The notes beneath the pieces are model-generated. The model worked only from the letters and a program-made list of their open reading frames with translations. It had not been told where the DNA came from and did not search any database. Positions 1 through 6,183 of a stretch of DNA of 12,309 bases are shown here, in pieces; the first letter of the stretch is position 1; every line of letters begins with the position of its first letter. The position numbers and the translations under genes are program-made. Source of the stretch: Patescibacteria group bacterium UBA2100 (lineage in GTDB: Bacteria; Patescibacteriota; Minisyncoccia; Phycocordibacterales; UBA2100); the NCBI GenBank assembly GCA_002331185.1, contig DCYW01000038.1:1-12309 (forward strand), read 5' to 3'.

Positions 1-987
1 ACAGTTACGGATCCTACAGATCCAATTCCACCACCACTTTCTTGTGCAAATCCTGGTGCTGGAGGAGTAGGAAGTAGCAATAGCGATGGTGATGGCAACC
101 CGAGTACCTGCACTGTTGGAGAGGTATCTTCTATTTTAATGGCCGCTGCTGACCCACAAGGGGATCAAATTCGATATCTTGTTGATTGGAATGCCGATGG
201 CGTGATAGATGAGTATGTACCAGCATCTGGTTATGTTGACTCCGGCACACCTACTTTGGCCAATCGAACATTTACTACAGAAGGAACAAAAGTGGTACGC
301 TTTCGTGCTGAAGATCCACAAGGTTCTATTTCTGCATGGTCGAGCGACGCAGTGTTTGTCTGTACAGATAATAATATTTTAGAGGTACCCTCAGTGACTG
401 TCGCGTCAGGTGCTCAGTGTATTCCTGGAGTTATGCAAGATGTAAGTATTGTCGTTACGCATCCGTCAGGTGGTAATGTATATTATGAATTTGATATGGA
501 TAGAGATGGTACAGTTGACTTGCGAGTACCTTCATCGGGTTACGTTCCCTCTGGAGTGCCACAAAGCGCACAGTATTTGTTTGAACGAGGCGCATATAGT
601 TTTGCAGTCCGTGCAGGTGCTGAAAATGGCCTTATTTCGAATTGGTCAACTATCGTTGGTGCCTGTGGTGTGGCAGCCGACGTTTGCCCTTCATGTGCAG
701 CAGGTGTGCCAAGTGTTTCTATTACTGCAACCCCTCCATTGGTCTCTCCTGGGCAAACAAGTCAAATTAATTGGGATATTGCAGGACTTGATACTATACA
801 AACGTGTTCAATAACTGGAAGTAATGGTGATACTGTTGCGTGGGATACAATATCAAACACTTCAAGTTATACGACATCGGCAATTACAGCACAAACAACA
901 TATACAATGAGCTGTACATTTTCTGATGTCGGTACAATGACTGATATCACGTCCGTGTTCTTGGTTCCTGCATGGGAAGAGTTTTAG
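1..987 (+). CDS. Secreted Ig/PKD-like repeat protein, 5'-truncated
   Basis: The reading frame is open from the first base, so the gene begins upstream and only its last 328 residues are visible. An ATG at 139 lies inside the first repeat unit and is not the real start. A Pro/Gly/Ser-rich linker (about residues 1-36) is followed by two homologous units. Unit 1 spans about 37-121 and unit 2 about 140-222. Each unit carries a D-x-[ND]-x-D-G-x-x-D loop (DWNADGVID at 62, DMDRDGTVD at 165), then VP-[AS]-SGYV and a C-terminal SxWS, and each is bracketed by Cys (C37/C121 and C140/C222). The third domain (about 236-328) is Ig-like with a TCSI...MSC cysteine pair. Acidic DxDxDG loops often bind calcium, and the paired Cys suggest disulfides formed outside the cytoplasm. 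No C-terminal anchor is present. I infer an extracellular adhesive or structural surface protein; its signal peptide, if any, is outside the window. DUF389 follows after 12 nt. Confidence 0.8.
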   Translation, partial: TVTDPTDPIPPPLSCANPGAGGVGSSNSDGDGNPSTCTVGEVSSILMAAADPQGDQIRYLVDWNADGVIDEYVPASGYVDSGTPTLANRTFTTEGTKVVRFRAEDPQGSISAWSSDAVFVCTDNNILEVPSVTVASGAQCIPGVMQDVSIVVTHPSGGNVYYEFDMDRDGTVDLRVPSSGYVPSGVPQSAQYLFERGAYSFAVRAGAENGLISNWSTIVGACGVAADVCPSCAAGVPSVSITATPPLVSPGQTSQINWDIAGLDTIQTCSITGSNGDTVAWDTISNTSSYTTSAITAQTTYTMSCTFSDVGTMTDITSVFLVPAWEEF

Positions 988-999
988 AGTGTAAAGAGC

Positions 1000-1743
1000 A
1001 TGTCATTTATCTCACGATTTCAAGCTATAGATGAGAAGGAAAAGACGCATGCAGTGCGTCAGCTTATTGAAGACTCAACACCAGATTTCGATTACTTTTT
1101 TATGCTCATCTTGTCGGTTTTGATGGCGACTTTTGGACTATTAGCAGGAAGTGAATCGATTGTTATTGGTGCTATGCTCTTGGCACCACTCCTTGCTCCA
1201 ATTATGGGACTTTCGCTTGGTACATCGATGTCACTCCACTCCCTGATAGGACGTTCGTTATCGACAATTGGTTACTCGATAATGTTCGCTGTAGGTGCTG
1301 CAGTCGTCGGCGCTTTCTTGTTTGCGGTAGGAGATTTAAACGGAGGTATTAATGAAGTAATACTTTCTCGTACAGAACCGTCCCTTTTGTTCTTTATTGT
1401 TGCAGTAATTTCTGGTTTTGCTGTTGCCTACACCACAGTACGACCTAACCTCTCTTCGACGCTTCCCGGTGTTGCAATTGCGGTTGCCCTTATCCCACCA
1501 CTTGCTGTTATCGGCATAGGTATTGCTATGCTTAACCCGGCGATTGTTGCAGGTTCTGTTGTTATGTTCTTTATAAACGTAGCGGGAATTGTATTTGCTG
1601 GCATGGTGACATTTTCCCTTATGGATGTGCATGACAAGAGTCTTATTGCTGAAACAGCTATAAAAAAAGAACAGAAGCGCGTTGAAAAAGAAAGTGAAAA
1701 AATAAAGAAAATAGACGAAGAGATCGCACAGGAGCAGGCGTGA
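1000..1743 (+). CDS. DUF389 (TIGR00341-like) integral membrane protein
   Basis: This 247-residue hydrophobic protein matches the DUF389 / 'uncharacterized hydrophobic domain' family, whose function is unknown. The diagnostic stretch is the pair of helices with S-x-x-x-A-T-F-G-L (39-47) and VIGAMLLAPLLAPIMGLSLG (55-74). Six membrane segments are visible at about 31-50, 54-76, 84-110, 129-147, 155-177 and 182-206. The fifth has the conserved ALIPPLAVIGIG motif. The C-terminal 30 residues (217-247) are highly charged (KKEQKRVEKESEKIKK) and probably form a cytoplasmic coiled coil. The ATG at 1000 is preceded by an AAAGAG stretch almost touching the codon, so the ribosome-binding signal is poor. 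Tight spacing to both neighbours suggests cotranscription with the repeat protein and Pol IV, but does not reveal a function. Family assignment is confident; any transport role would be a guess. Confidence 0.85.
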   Translation: MSFISRFQAIDEKEKTHAVRQLIEDSTPDFDYFFMLILSVLMATFGLLAGSESIVIGAMLLAPLLAPIMGLSLGTSMSLHSLIGRSLSTIGYSIMFAVGAAVVGAFLFAVGDLNGGINEVILSRTEPSLLFFIVAVISGFAVAYTTVRPNLSSTLPGVAIAVALIPPLAVIGIGIAMLNPAIVAGSVVMFFINVAGIVFAGMVTFSLMDVHDKSLIAETAIKKEQKRVEKESEKIKKIDEEIAQEQA

Positions 1744-1752
1744 TACACTAAC

Positions 1753-2850
1753 TTGGTGGAGCGTATAATTGGACATATTGATATGGATGCCTTTTTTGCA
1801 TCCGTTGAAGAGCGAGACAAGCCGTATTTAAAAGGTCTGCCTGTTATTGTGGGTGCAGATCCTGAGAATGGGAATGGTCGTGGTGTTGTATCTACCGCTA
1901 ATTATGAAGCTCGAAAATTAGGCATACACTCAGCACTTCCTATTACGAAAGCTTGGGAGTACTGTGAAGCATCTCGTAGCAGTGGCGGACTGCGTTGTGT
2001 TTTTATCACATCAGGATTTTCGCGATATAAAATAGCGTCATGTGATGTCTTTGCACACGTACGTACGTTCGTACGTACGTTGTCGCAAACAAGTATTGAT
2101 GAAGCATATCTTGACCTTGGCTTTTGTGGATCATTTGTCAAAGCAGAAAAACTAGCTGCAAAAATTATGAGGGAAGTAAAGAAGAAAACAAGTCTCACGT
2201 GCTCGATAGGTATTGGGCCGAATAAAATGATTGCTAAAATTGCATCAAATTATAACAAACCTGCTGGACTCACAATTGTAACTCCTGAAAGGATGGGTGC
2301 ATTTTTAGCACCCCTCTCTATTAGGGCTATTCCTGGTATAGGGAAAAAGACAGAGAATGCTTTTGTTCGTTTAGGAATCAAAACAGTTAAAGATTTACAA
2401 GAGTGCTCGTGGGAGGACTTGCAACAACAGTTTGGGAAGCGGGAGTTTTCAATCTGGGAACGTGTTTGTGGTGTTGATGAACGCACAGTAGAGGCACAGA
2501 AAGCAAAACGTAAATCTATAGGAAAAAACCACACATTCAATACTGATACAAGGGATATAAATGAAGTTTTAGACATTATAAAACAGCAAATAGAAGTAAT
2601 TTTAAGGGAAATGAAAAAACAAGGTTTTAATGAATTTCGGACTGTAGTGCTTACTGTTCGTTTTTCCGATTTTATGACACGAACGCGTACTCTTACATTG
2701 GATACACCCATACACACTGCCATCGACTTTGAATTAAAGGCAACTAAATTAGTCTTCCCATTTTTTGAAAAAGCAGAAAATCCGACAGGCAAAGCGATTC
2801 GTCTTATAGGAGTTCGTGCCGAAAAACTGCTACAAGACAAACCACACTGA
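1753..2850 (+). CDS. dinB: DNA polymerase IV (Y-family translesion polymerase)
   Basis: Error-prone polymerase that extends primers across damaged template bases in the cytoplasm. The 365-residue length is normal for the family. The first metal-binding Asp is D10 in IDMDAFFASVE. The palm motif YEARKLGI is present, and the catalytic pair is D116-E117 in SIDEAYLDL. CSIGIGPNKMIAKIAS and NKPAGL follow. A helix-hairpin-helix thumb (AIPGIGKKTENAF, from 192) and a little-finger domain starting near RKSIGKNHTF complete the fold. The ATG at 1783 would delete D10, so the start must be the TTG at 1753 or the GTG at 1756; neither has a good Shine-Dalgarno. No beta-clamp QL-x-LF peptide is obvious at the C-terminus. 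Residues 103-109 (VRTFVRT) are encoded by an unusual ACGT tract. The gene starts 9 nt after DUF389 stops, so it is probably the last gene of that operon. No SOS box could be checked because the operon promoter is outside the window. Confidence 0.95.
   Translation: MVERIIGHIDMDAFFASVEERDKPYLKGLPVIVGADPENGNGRGVVSTANYEARKLGIHSALPITKAWEYCEASRSSGGLRCVFITSGFSRYKIASCDVFAHVRTFVRTLSQTSIDEAYLDLGFCGSFVKAEKLAAKIMREVKKKTSLTCSIGIGPNKMIAKIASNYNKPAGLTIVTPERMGAFLAPLSIRAIPGIGKKTENAFVRLGIKTVKDLQECSWEDLQQQFGKREFSIWERVCGVDERTVEAQKAKRKSIGKNHTFNTDTRDINEVLDIIKQQIEVILREMKKQGFNEFRTVVLTVRFSDFMTRTRTLTLDTPIHTAIDFELKATKLVFPFFEKAENPTGKAIRLIGVRAEKLLQDKPH
2057..2080. repeat. ACGT-unit inverted repeat within dinB
   Basis: Six consecutive four-base units read ACGT except the fourth, which is TCGT. 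The block is also a perfect inverted repeat with 11-bp arms around a central TT. In the dinB frame it encodes most of V103-R-T-F-V-R-T109. Aligned with typical Pol IV sequences the segment adds no residues, so the tract is part of the normal reading frame, not an insertion. Confidence 0.85.
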
Positions 2851-2904
2851 TAATATCAGCTGTTCTTAGTATGGTGTGTCTTAGACGGTATACATTAATA
2901 TCAG

Positions 2905-2913
2905 TGCTATGAT
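2905..2913 (+). promoter_or_regulatory. Extended -10 promoter of nth
   Basis: TGC followed by TATGAT (5 of 6 matches to TATAAT) forms an extended -10 element. No convincing -35 lies 16-18 nt upstream, which is normal for extended -10 promoters. The predicted start, about 7 nt downstream near 2920, leaves a leader of roughly 9 nt before the nth ATG at 2929, too short for a proper Shine-Dalgarno. The secG promoter uses the same TGCTAT arrangement. Confidence 0.45.
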
Positions 2914-2928
2914 ATTGTACATCATTGT

Positions 2929-3591
2929 ATGAAGAAGGAATTAGAACGTATAGCACGAATGAGAAAGATTGCACGCACGCTTAAACAACTCTACACCAAT
3001 CCCAAAACAGAATTAACTTACGAGAAAAATTTCCAGTTTCTCGTGGCGGTTATGCTCAGTGCACAATGCACTGATAAGAAAGTGAATGAATGTACGGACA
3101 GTTTATTTAAAAAGTACAAGACATCAAAAGATTTTGCTCACGCTCGGCTTTCGGTGCTTCAGAAAGAGATCGGAACTATTCCGTTCTTTAGAAATAAGGC
3201 AAAACACATAGTACACTCAGCGCAACTCATTGAAGAAAAATTTTACGGAGAAGTCCCCAAAACGATTGATGAACTTATGCAGCTACCCGGAGTAGCGTAT
3301 AAAACAGCGAATGTTGTACTGGGAGAGCTATTTGATATATGGGAAGGAATTGCAACAGATACTCATGTACGTCGTTTTGCGTTGCGTTTTGATCTTACAG
3401 ATAATACGGACCTCACTAAGATTTCAAAAGATTTAGAGGCGCTCGTACCAAAGAAAGACTGGAAGTATGTAAATAATGGATTTGTACTATATGGACGTTA
3501 TGTATGTCCTGCACGTCCCCATGATTGCGAGAAGCATCCATTAACAAAAATTTGGCCACCAAGTATGAGTCGGTGGCCAAAAGCAAAGTAA
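2929..3591 (+). CDS. nth: Endonuclease III with degenerate Fe-S site
   Basis: Bifunctional DNA glycosylase/AP lyase of base-excision repair that removes oxidised pyrimidines. The 220-residue length is close to the usual 210-220. FLVAVMLSAQCTD is the N-terminal family motif. The helix-hairpin-helix is LPGVAYKTANVV with the lyase Lys at K125, and the catalytic Asp is D144 in ATDTHVRRF. The usual C-terminal 4Fe-4S motif C-x6-C-x2-C-x5-C is altered: C193 and C200 remain, but the third and fourth positions are H203 and W209 (CEKHPLTKIW). The cluster is therefore probably absent or differently ligated. The active site is intact, so I expect a working enzyme. The gene has its own putative promoter at 2905 and is separated from dinB by 78 nt. 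Its last codons overlap a hairpin that appears to terminate the convergent gene on the other strand. Confidence 0.93.
   Translation: MKKELERIARMRKIARTLKQLYTNPKTELTYEKNFQFLVAVMLSAQCTDKKVNECTDSLFKKYKTSKDFAHARLSVLQKEIGTIPFFRNKAKHIVHSAQLIEEKFYGEVPKTIDELMQLPGVAYKTANVVLGELFDIWEGIATDTHVRRFALRFDLTDNTDLTKISKDLEALVPKKDWKYVNNGFVLYGRYVCPARPHDCEKHPLTKIWPPSMSRWPKAK
3541..3581 (-). terminator. Rho-independent terminator of the minus-strand orphan, inside nth
   Basis: A perfect 10-bp stem (3551-3560 with 3572-3581, core GGCCACC/GGTGGCC) encloses an 11-nt loop. Read on the minus strand, the stem is followed at once by TTTTTG (3550-3545). On the plus strand it is followed by AGCAAAG, without a T tract, so it should act only on minus-strand transcripts. 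It lies 19 nt beyond the stop codon of the gene at 3600-3863 and wholly within the coding sequence of nth. Confidence 0.7.
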
Positions 3592-3599
3592 AGAGCGAA

Positions 3600-3863
3600 T
3601 TATAGTTGACTGCTGGTTTTTTGGAAGTATAGATGCTCCTTAAAGCGTTGCTCAAGACTTTTAGAAAGTTGTCTCCCAAACCTCTTTTGTGTCTTAATGA
3701 ACGCTGCAAGAATTTCGTTGTGCAATCTCGGTATTTCCTGCCCTGTTACACAGATATTGGATACGAAGTCGCAGAATTGCCCGAAGGCCAACGTTTTCTT
3801 CTCGAGGAAGGCAAGTATGTCCTCGGGACTTTGTACTACTGATGTGTCGCTCATATGACTCAT
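3600..3863 (-). CDS. Small helical protein of unknown function
   Basis: I do not recognise this protein. The 87 residues (from the ATG at 3863) are soluble, charged and predicted mostly helical: SPEDILAFLEKKTLAFGQF, then a central CDFVSNICVTGQE, then EILAAFIKTQKRF and LEQRFKEHL. There is no signal peptide or membrane segment. The frame continues upstream to an ATG at 3914, but the ATG at 3863 has AGGA five bases before it. The ATG at 3854 is almost as good, with AGGA eight bases away. Two facts support a real gene: one of the better Shine-Dalgarno sequences in the window and an intrinsic terminator just past the stop. It is convergent with nth (8-nt gap) and divergent from the HAD gene. The opposite strand also holds a 69-codon frame, which I judge to be a shadow. 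Confidence 0.6.
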   Translation of the reverse strand: MSHMSDTSVVQSPEDILAFLEKKTLAFGQFCDFVSNICVTGQEIPRLHNEILAAFIKTQKRFGRQLSKSLEQRFKEHLYFQKTSSQL

Positions 3864-3955
3864 CCTTTTCCTGTTTCCAATGAAGATGATGCCATATATA
3901 CTCAGGGTTGTCATCTACATGCGAGAAGTTTTGTATATAGTATTATGTAAAGATT

Positions 3956-4651
3956 ATGAGTAAAAAACGACAATCGGTAGCAGTATTTGATGTTGATGGA
4001 ACTATATTCCGCTCGAGTTTGCTCATAAGCCTTGTTGAAACAATGGTAGCTGAAGGGATTTTGCCAAAAAAAGTACAAACCTATTATAGAGATGCTCATA
4101 AAAGGTGGCTTGATCGGGAAGGTGGGTATGGAGAATATATTAATGCCATGGTAGATGCGTTTTATGAAAATATAAAAGGTGTGCACTATTCTGAATTTGC
4201 TGAAATTTCGAAAAAGGTAGTCGAGAATCAGGGGAAGCATACTTACCGTTATACGAGAAATCTCATTAAACAATTAAAAAAAGACGGTTACTTTCTTCTT
4301 GCAGTTTCTCACTCACCAAAAACAATTCTTGACCAGTTTTGTCCTGGTTTAGGGTTTGATAAGACGTATGGAATGATTTATGAAATTGGACCTGAAGATA
4401 GACTTACAGGAGAGGTTGTTGATAAGCATCTTATTTTGAATAAATCATATATTGTTAAACGAGCGGTCGAAAAAGAGCAGCTTACACTTACAGGCTCTGT
4501 AGGAGTGGGTGACACAGAAAGCGATATTTCATTTCTTGATATTGTTGAAAAACCGATATGTTTGAATCCGAACTCACATTTGTATCGGCATGCCAAACTG
4601 AATGAGTGGAATGTTGTTGTTGAACGGAAAGATGTTATCTATGAAATATAG
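3956..4651 (+). CDS. HAD-superfamily subfamily IB phosphatase (SerB-like)
   Basis: Probable phosphomonoesterase of the haloacid dehalogenase superfamily. The four motifs are present. Motif I is FDVDGT, with nucleophile D12 and acid/base D14. Motif II is LLAVSHS, with S118. Motif III is a Lys near K163 or K168. Motif IV is GVGDTESD, with D186 and D190. The helical cap between motifs I and II (about 20-105) is the C1 type of subfamily IB, which includes phosphoserine phosphatase and several uncharacterised HAD-IB-hyp enzymes. At 231 residues the length fits. The substrate cannot be read from sequence; the absence of serine biosynthesis genes nearby argues against calling it SerB. It is the first gene of a three-gene operon with SGNH hydrolase and mutY. 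TTGTCA at 3908 and TATAGT at 3936 are possible promoter parts, but their 22-nt spacing is poor. Confidence 0.85.
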   Translation: MSKKRQSVAVFDVDGTIFRSSLLISLVETMVAEGILPKKVQTYYRDAHKRWLDREGGYGEYINAMVDAFYENIKGVHYSEFAEISKKVVENQGKHTYRYTRNLIKQLKKDGYFLLAVSHSPKTILDQFCPGLGFDKTYGMIYEIGPEDRLTGEVVDKHLILNKSYIVKRAVEKEQLTLTGSVGVGDTESDISFLDIVEKPICLNPNSHLYRHAKLNEWNVVVERKDVIYEI

Positions 4652-5375
4652 CATGTATCTGTTAATTATATGTGGAGCTATTTTTATATACGGAACGTAT
4701 GAGGCGGTTAGAGTGTATCAGTTGGTACATACCAGTAAGAAGTTAGTAGAAGAGTCAATGCCATATACTACAGATAAAAGAAAGGACCAAAAATCGATGC
4801 TAGTCTTAGGAGACAGCACTGCAGTTGGGGTAGGTGCTGTCTCTAAAGAAAGTGTTGCAGGAAAAATAGCAACAGCATTAAATGCTTCCGTTGAGAATCA
4901 CGCTCAAAGTGGTGCGCGGTTGAGAGATGTTGTACGCCAGTTTGATACTGTTCAGGAAGAAAGATATGACACTATCTTGATTCAAGCAGGTGCCAACGAT
5001 GCAATATACGGTACTTCAGATATGGAGATAAAAGAGAATATCAGTATTGTTTTACGCAAAGCAAAAAAGCTTAGTACTGATGTTGTTTTCCTCACCTCGG
5101 GTGACATTGGAGAAGCACCACTTTGGCCAGTTGGGATAAGCCAATATATGACATATAGAACAAATAAGGTTCGCGATATAGTACTTACACAAACAGCACG
5201 CAACGACGTTATATTTGTTGATCTATATACTTCAGAGACTCCCTTTAAAGAAGATCCTGTGCGATATTATGCATCCGATTTCCTCCATCTTTCTGGGGAA
5301 GGGTACGGCGTATGGGCTGATTTGGTATTAGAAAAGATATACGAGCAGTGGCCAGAAAAATATGGAAAAAAGTAA
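4641..5375 (+). CDS. Membrane-anchored SGNH/GDSL-type hydrolase
   Basis: Serine hydrolase of the SGNH fold (esterase, lipase or acyl-hydrolase); the substrate is unknown. Block I is LVLGDSTAVGVG with nucleophile S59. Block II Gly is in QSGARL (G91). Block III is QAGANDA with N119. Block V is ASDFLHLS with D213 and H216, so the catalytic set is complete. Residues 5-25 form one membrane helix with no lipobox, so the enzyme is probably tethered with its catalytic domain outside the cytoplasm. I chose the ATG at 4641 because GGAAAG lies 9 nt upstream and the protein then starts MKYS followed directly by the helix. The frame is open from an ATG at 4602 and another at 4632 is possible. With this start it overlaps the HAD gene by 11 nt, which implies translational coupling. 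It may act on cell-wall or surface lipid esters, but that is inference. Confidence 0.85.
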   Translation: MKYSMYLLIICGAIFIYGTYEAVRVYQLVHTSKKLVEESMPYTTDKRKDQKSMLVLGDSTAVGVGAVSKESVAGKIATALNASVENHAQSGARLRDVVRQFDTVQEERYDTILIQAGANDAIYGTSDMEIKENISIVLRKAKKLSTDVVFLTSGDIGEAPLWPVGISQYMTYRTNKVRDIVLTQTARNDVIFVDLYTSETPFKEDPVRYYASDFLHLSGEGYGVWADLVLEKIYEQWPEKYGKK

Positions 5376-6177
5376 GCTGGAACATTTCCAGAAAAAAGTT
5401 TTTAATTTTTACAAGACAGAGGGGAGGCATACATTGCCGTGGCGAAACACTAACGACCCTTATTGCATTCTTGTTTCGGAAATAATGTTGCAGCAAACTC
5501 AAGTTGATAGGGTCATACCTAAATACAATGAGTTTCTTCGATTGTTCCCAACAGTAAAGGATTTATCTCAAGCCTCACTATCGGATGTGCTTCGTATATG
5601 GAGTGGTTTAGGGTATAACAGACGCGCACGCTTTTTACATAATGCAGCGCAAGAAATTCAAAAAGTGTATAACGGAGTAATGCCACATACTTTTACAGAA
5701 TTACAATCCTTGTCAGGTATTGGTCCATACACAGCAAGTGCGGTTATGGTTTTTGCTTTCAACGAACCAATACCAATGATAGAAACGAATATTAGAAGTG
5801 TGTACATACATGAATTTTTCTCAAGACATGATGAAGTAGAGGATAAAGAAATCATGCCGTATATCGAAAAAACAGTTGATGTTAAAAATCCGTGTATTTG
5901 GTACGCAGCTTTGATGGATTATGGTACGTATTTAAAAAAGGTTACAAAAAATCCAAGTCGCAAGAGCAAGCATCATGTAATACAGAAAGCATTCAAAGGT
6001 TCATTGAGAGAAGCTCGTGGGAAAATACTTCCATTACTATTTAAAAAAGGAAAAACTACAGCAGCTCTTGTAAAAGAGACAGGAATAGGAAAAAAGCGAA
6101 TCATAGAGGCATTGGAAGGGCTCATACGAGACGGTTTGGTAGAGCAAAATGGAAGTACCTGGACGTTGTGTACGTAG
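5362..6177 (+). CDS. mutY: MutY-like adenine glycosylase lacking Fe-S cysteines
   Basis: HhH-GPD DNA glycosylase most like A/G-specific adenine glycosylase, which removes A mispaired with 8-oxoG. LPWRNTNDPYCILVSEIMLQQTQV contains the family's catalytic Glu (E40). WSGLGYNRRARFLH and the hairpin LSGIGPYTASAV (117-128) follow. Three features are atypical. The position of the conserved catalytic Asp is Glu (E141, in IETNIRSV), exactly 101 residues after E40, the same spacing as E37-D138 in E. coli. The four cluster cysteines are absent; MDYGTYLKKVTKNPSRKSK occupies their place. The NUDIX-like C-terminal domain that reads 8-oxoG is replaced by about 60 residues (213-271) resembling a winged helix (TTAALVKETGIGKKRI...LEGLIRDGLV). 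At 271 residues it is short for MutY (about 350). The start overlaps the SGNH gene by 14 nt. Family is confident; exact mismatch specificity is not. Confidence 0.85.
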   Translation: MEKSKLEHFQKKVFNFYKTEGRHTLPWRNTNDPYCILVSEIMLQQTQVDRVIPKYNEFLRLFPTVKDLSQASLSDVLRIWSGLGYNRRARFLHNAAQEIQKVYNGVMPHTFTELQSLSGIGPYTASAVMVFAFNEPIPMIETNIRSVYIHEFFSRHDEVEDKEIMPYIEKTVDVKNPCIWYAALMDYGTYLKKVTKNPSRKSKHHVIQKAFKGSLREARGKILPLLFKKGKTTAALVKETGIGKKRIIEALEGLIRDGLVEQNGSTWTLCT

Positions 6178-6183
6178 TTTGGA

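Noticed and set aside
2834..2882. Imperfect 11-bp inverted repeat after dinB (2834-2844 with 2872-2882) enclosing a small ATATCAG palindrome, as a dinB terminator
   Set aside because: One mismatch, a 27-nt loop and no T tract on the plus strand; the stem is AT-rich and weak.
2929..3591. nth as a decaying pseudogene because of missing Cys
   Set aside because: The frame is intact, length is normal, and the catalytic Lys and Asp plus the hairpin motif are preserved.
3633..3842. 69-codon plus-strand frame opposite the orphan gene
   Set aside because: No ribosome-binding site or terminator, while the minus-strand frame has both.
6178..6183. Bidirectional terminator between mutY and RNase J
   Set aside because: Only 6 nt separate the stops and no hairpin with a T tract could be found around them.
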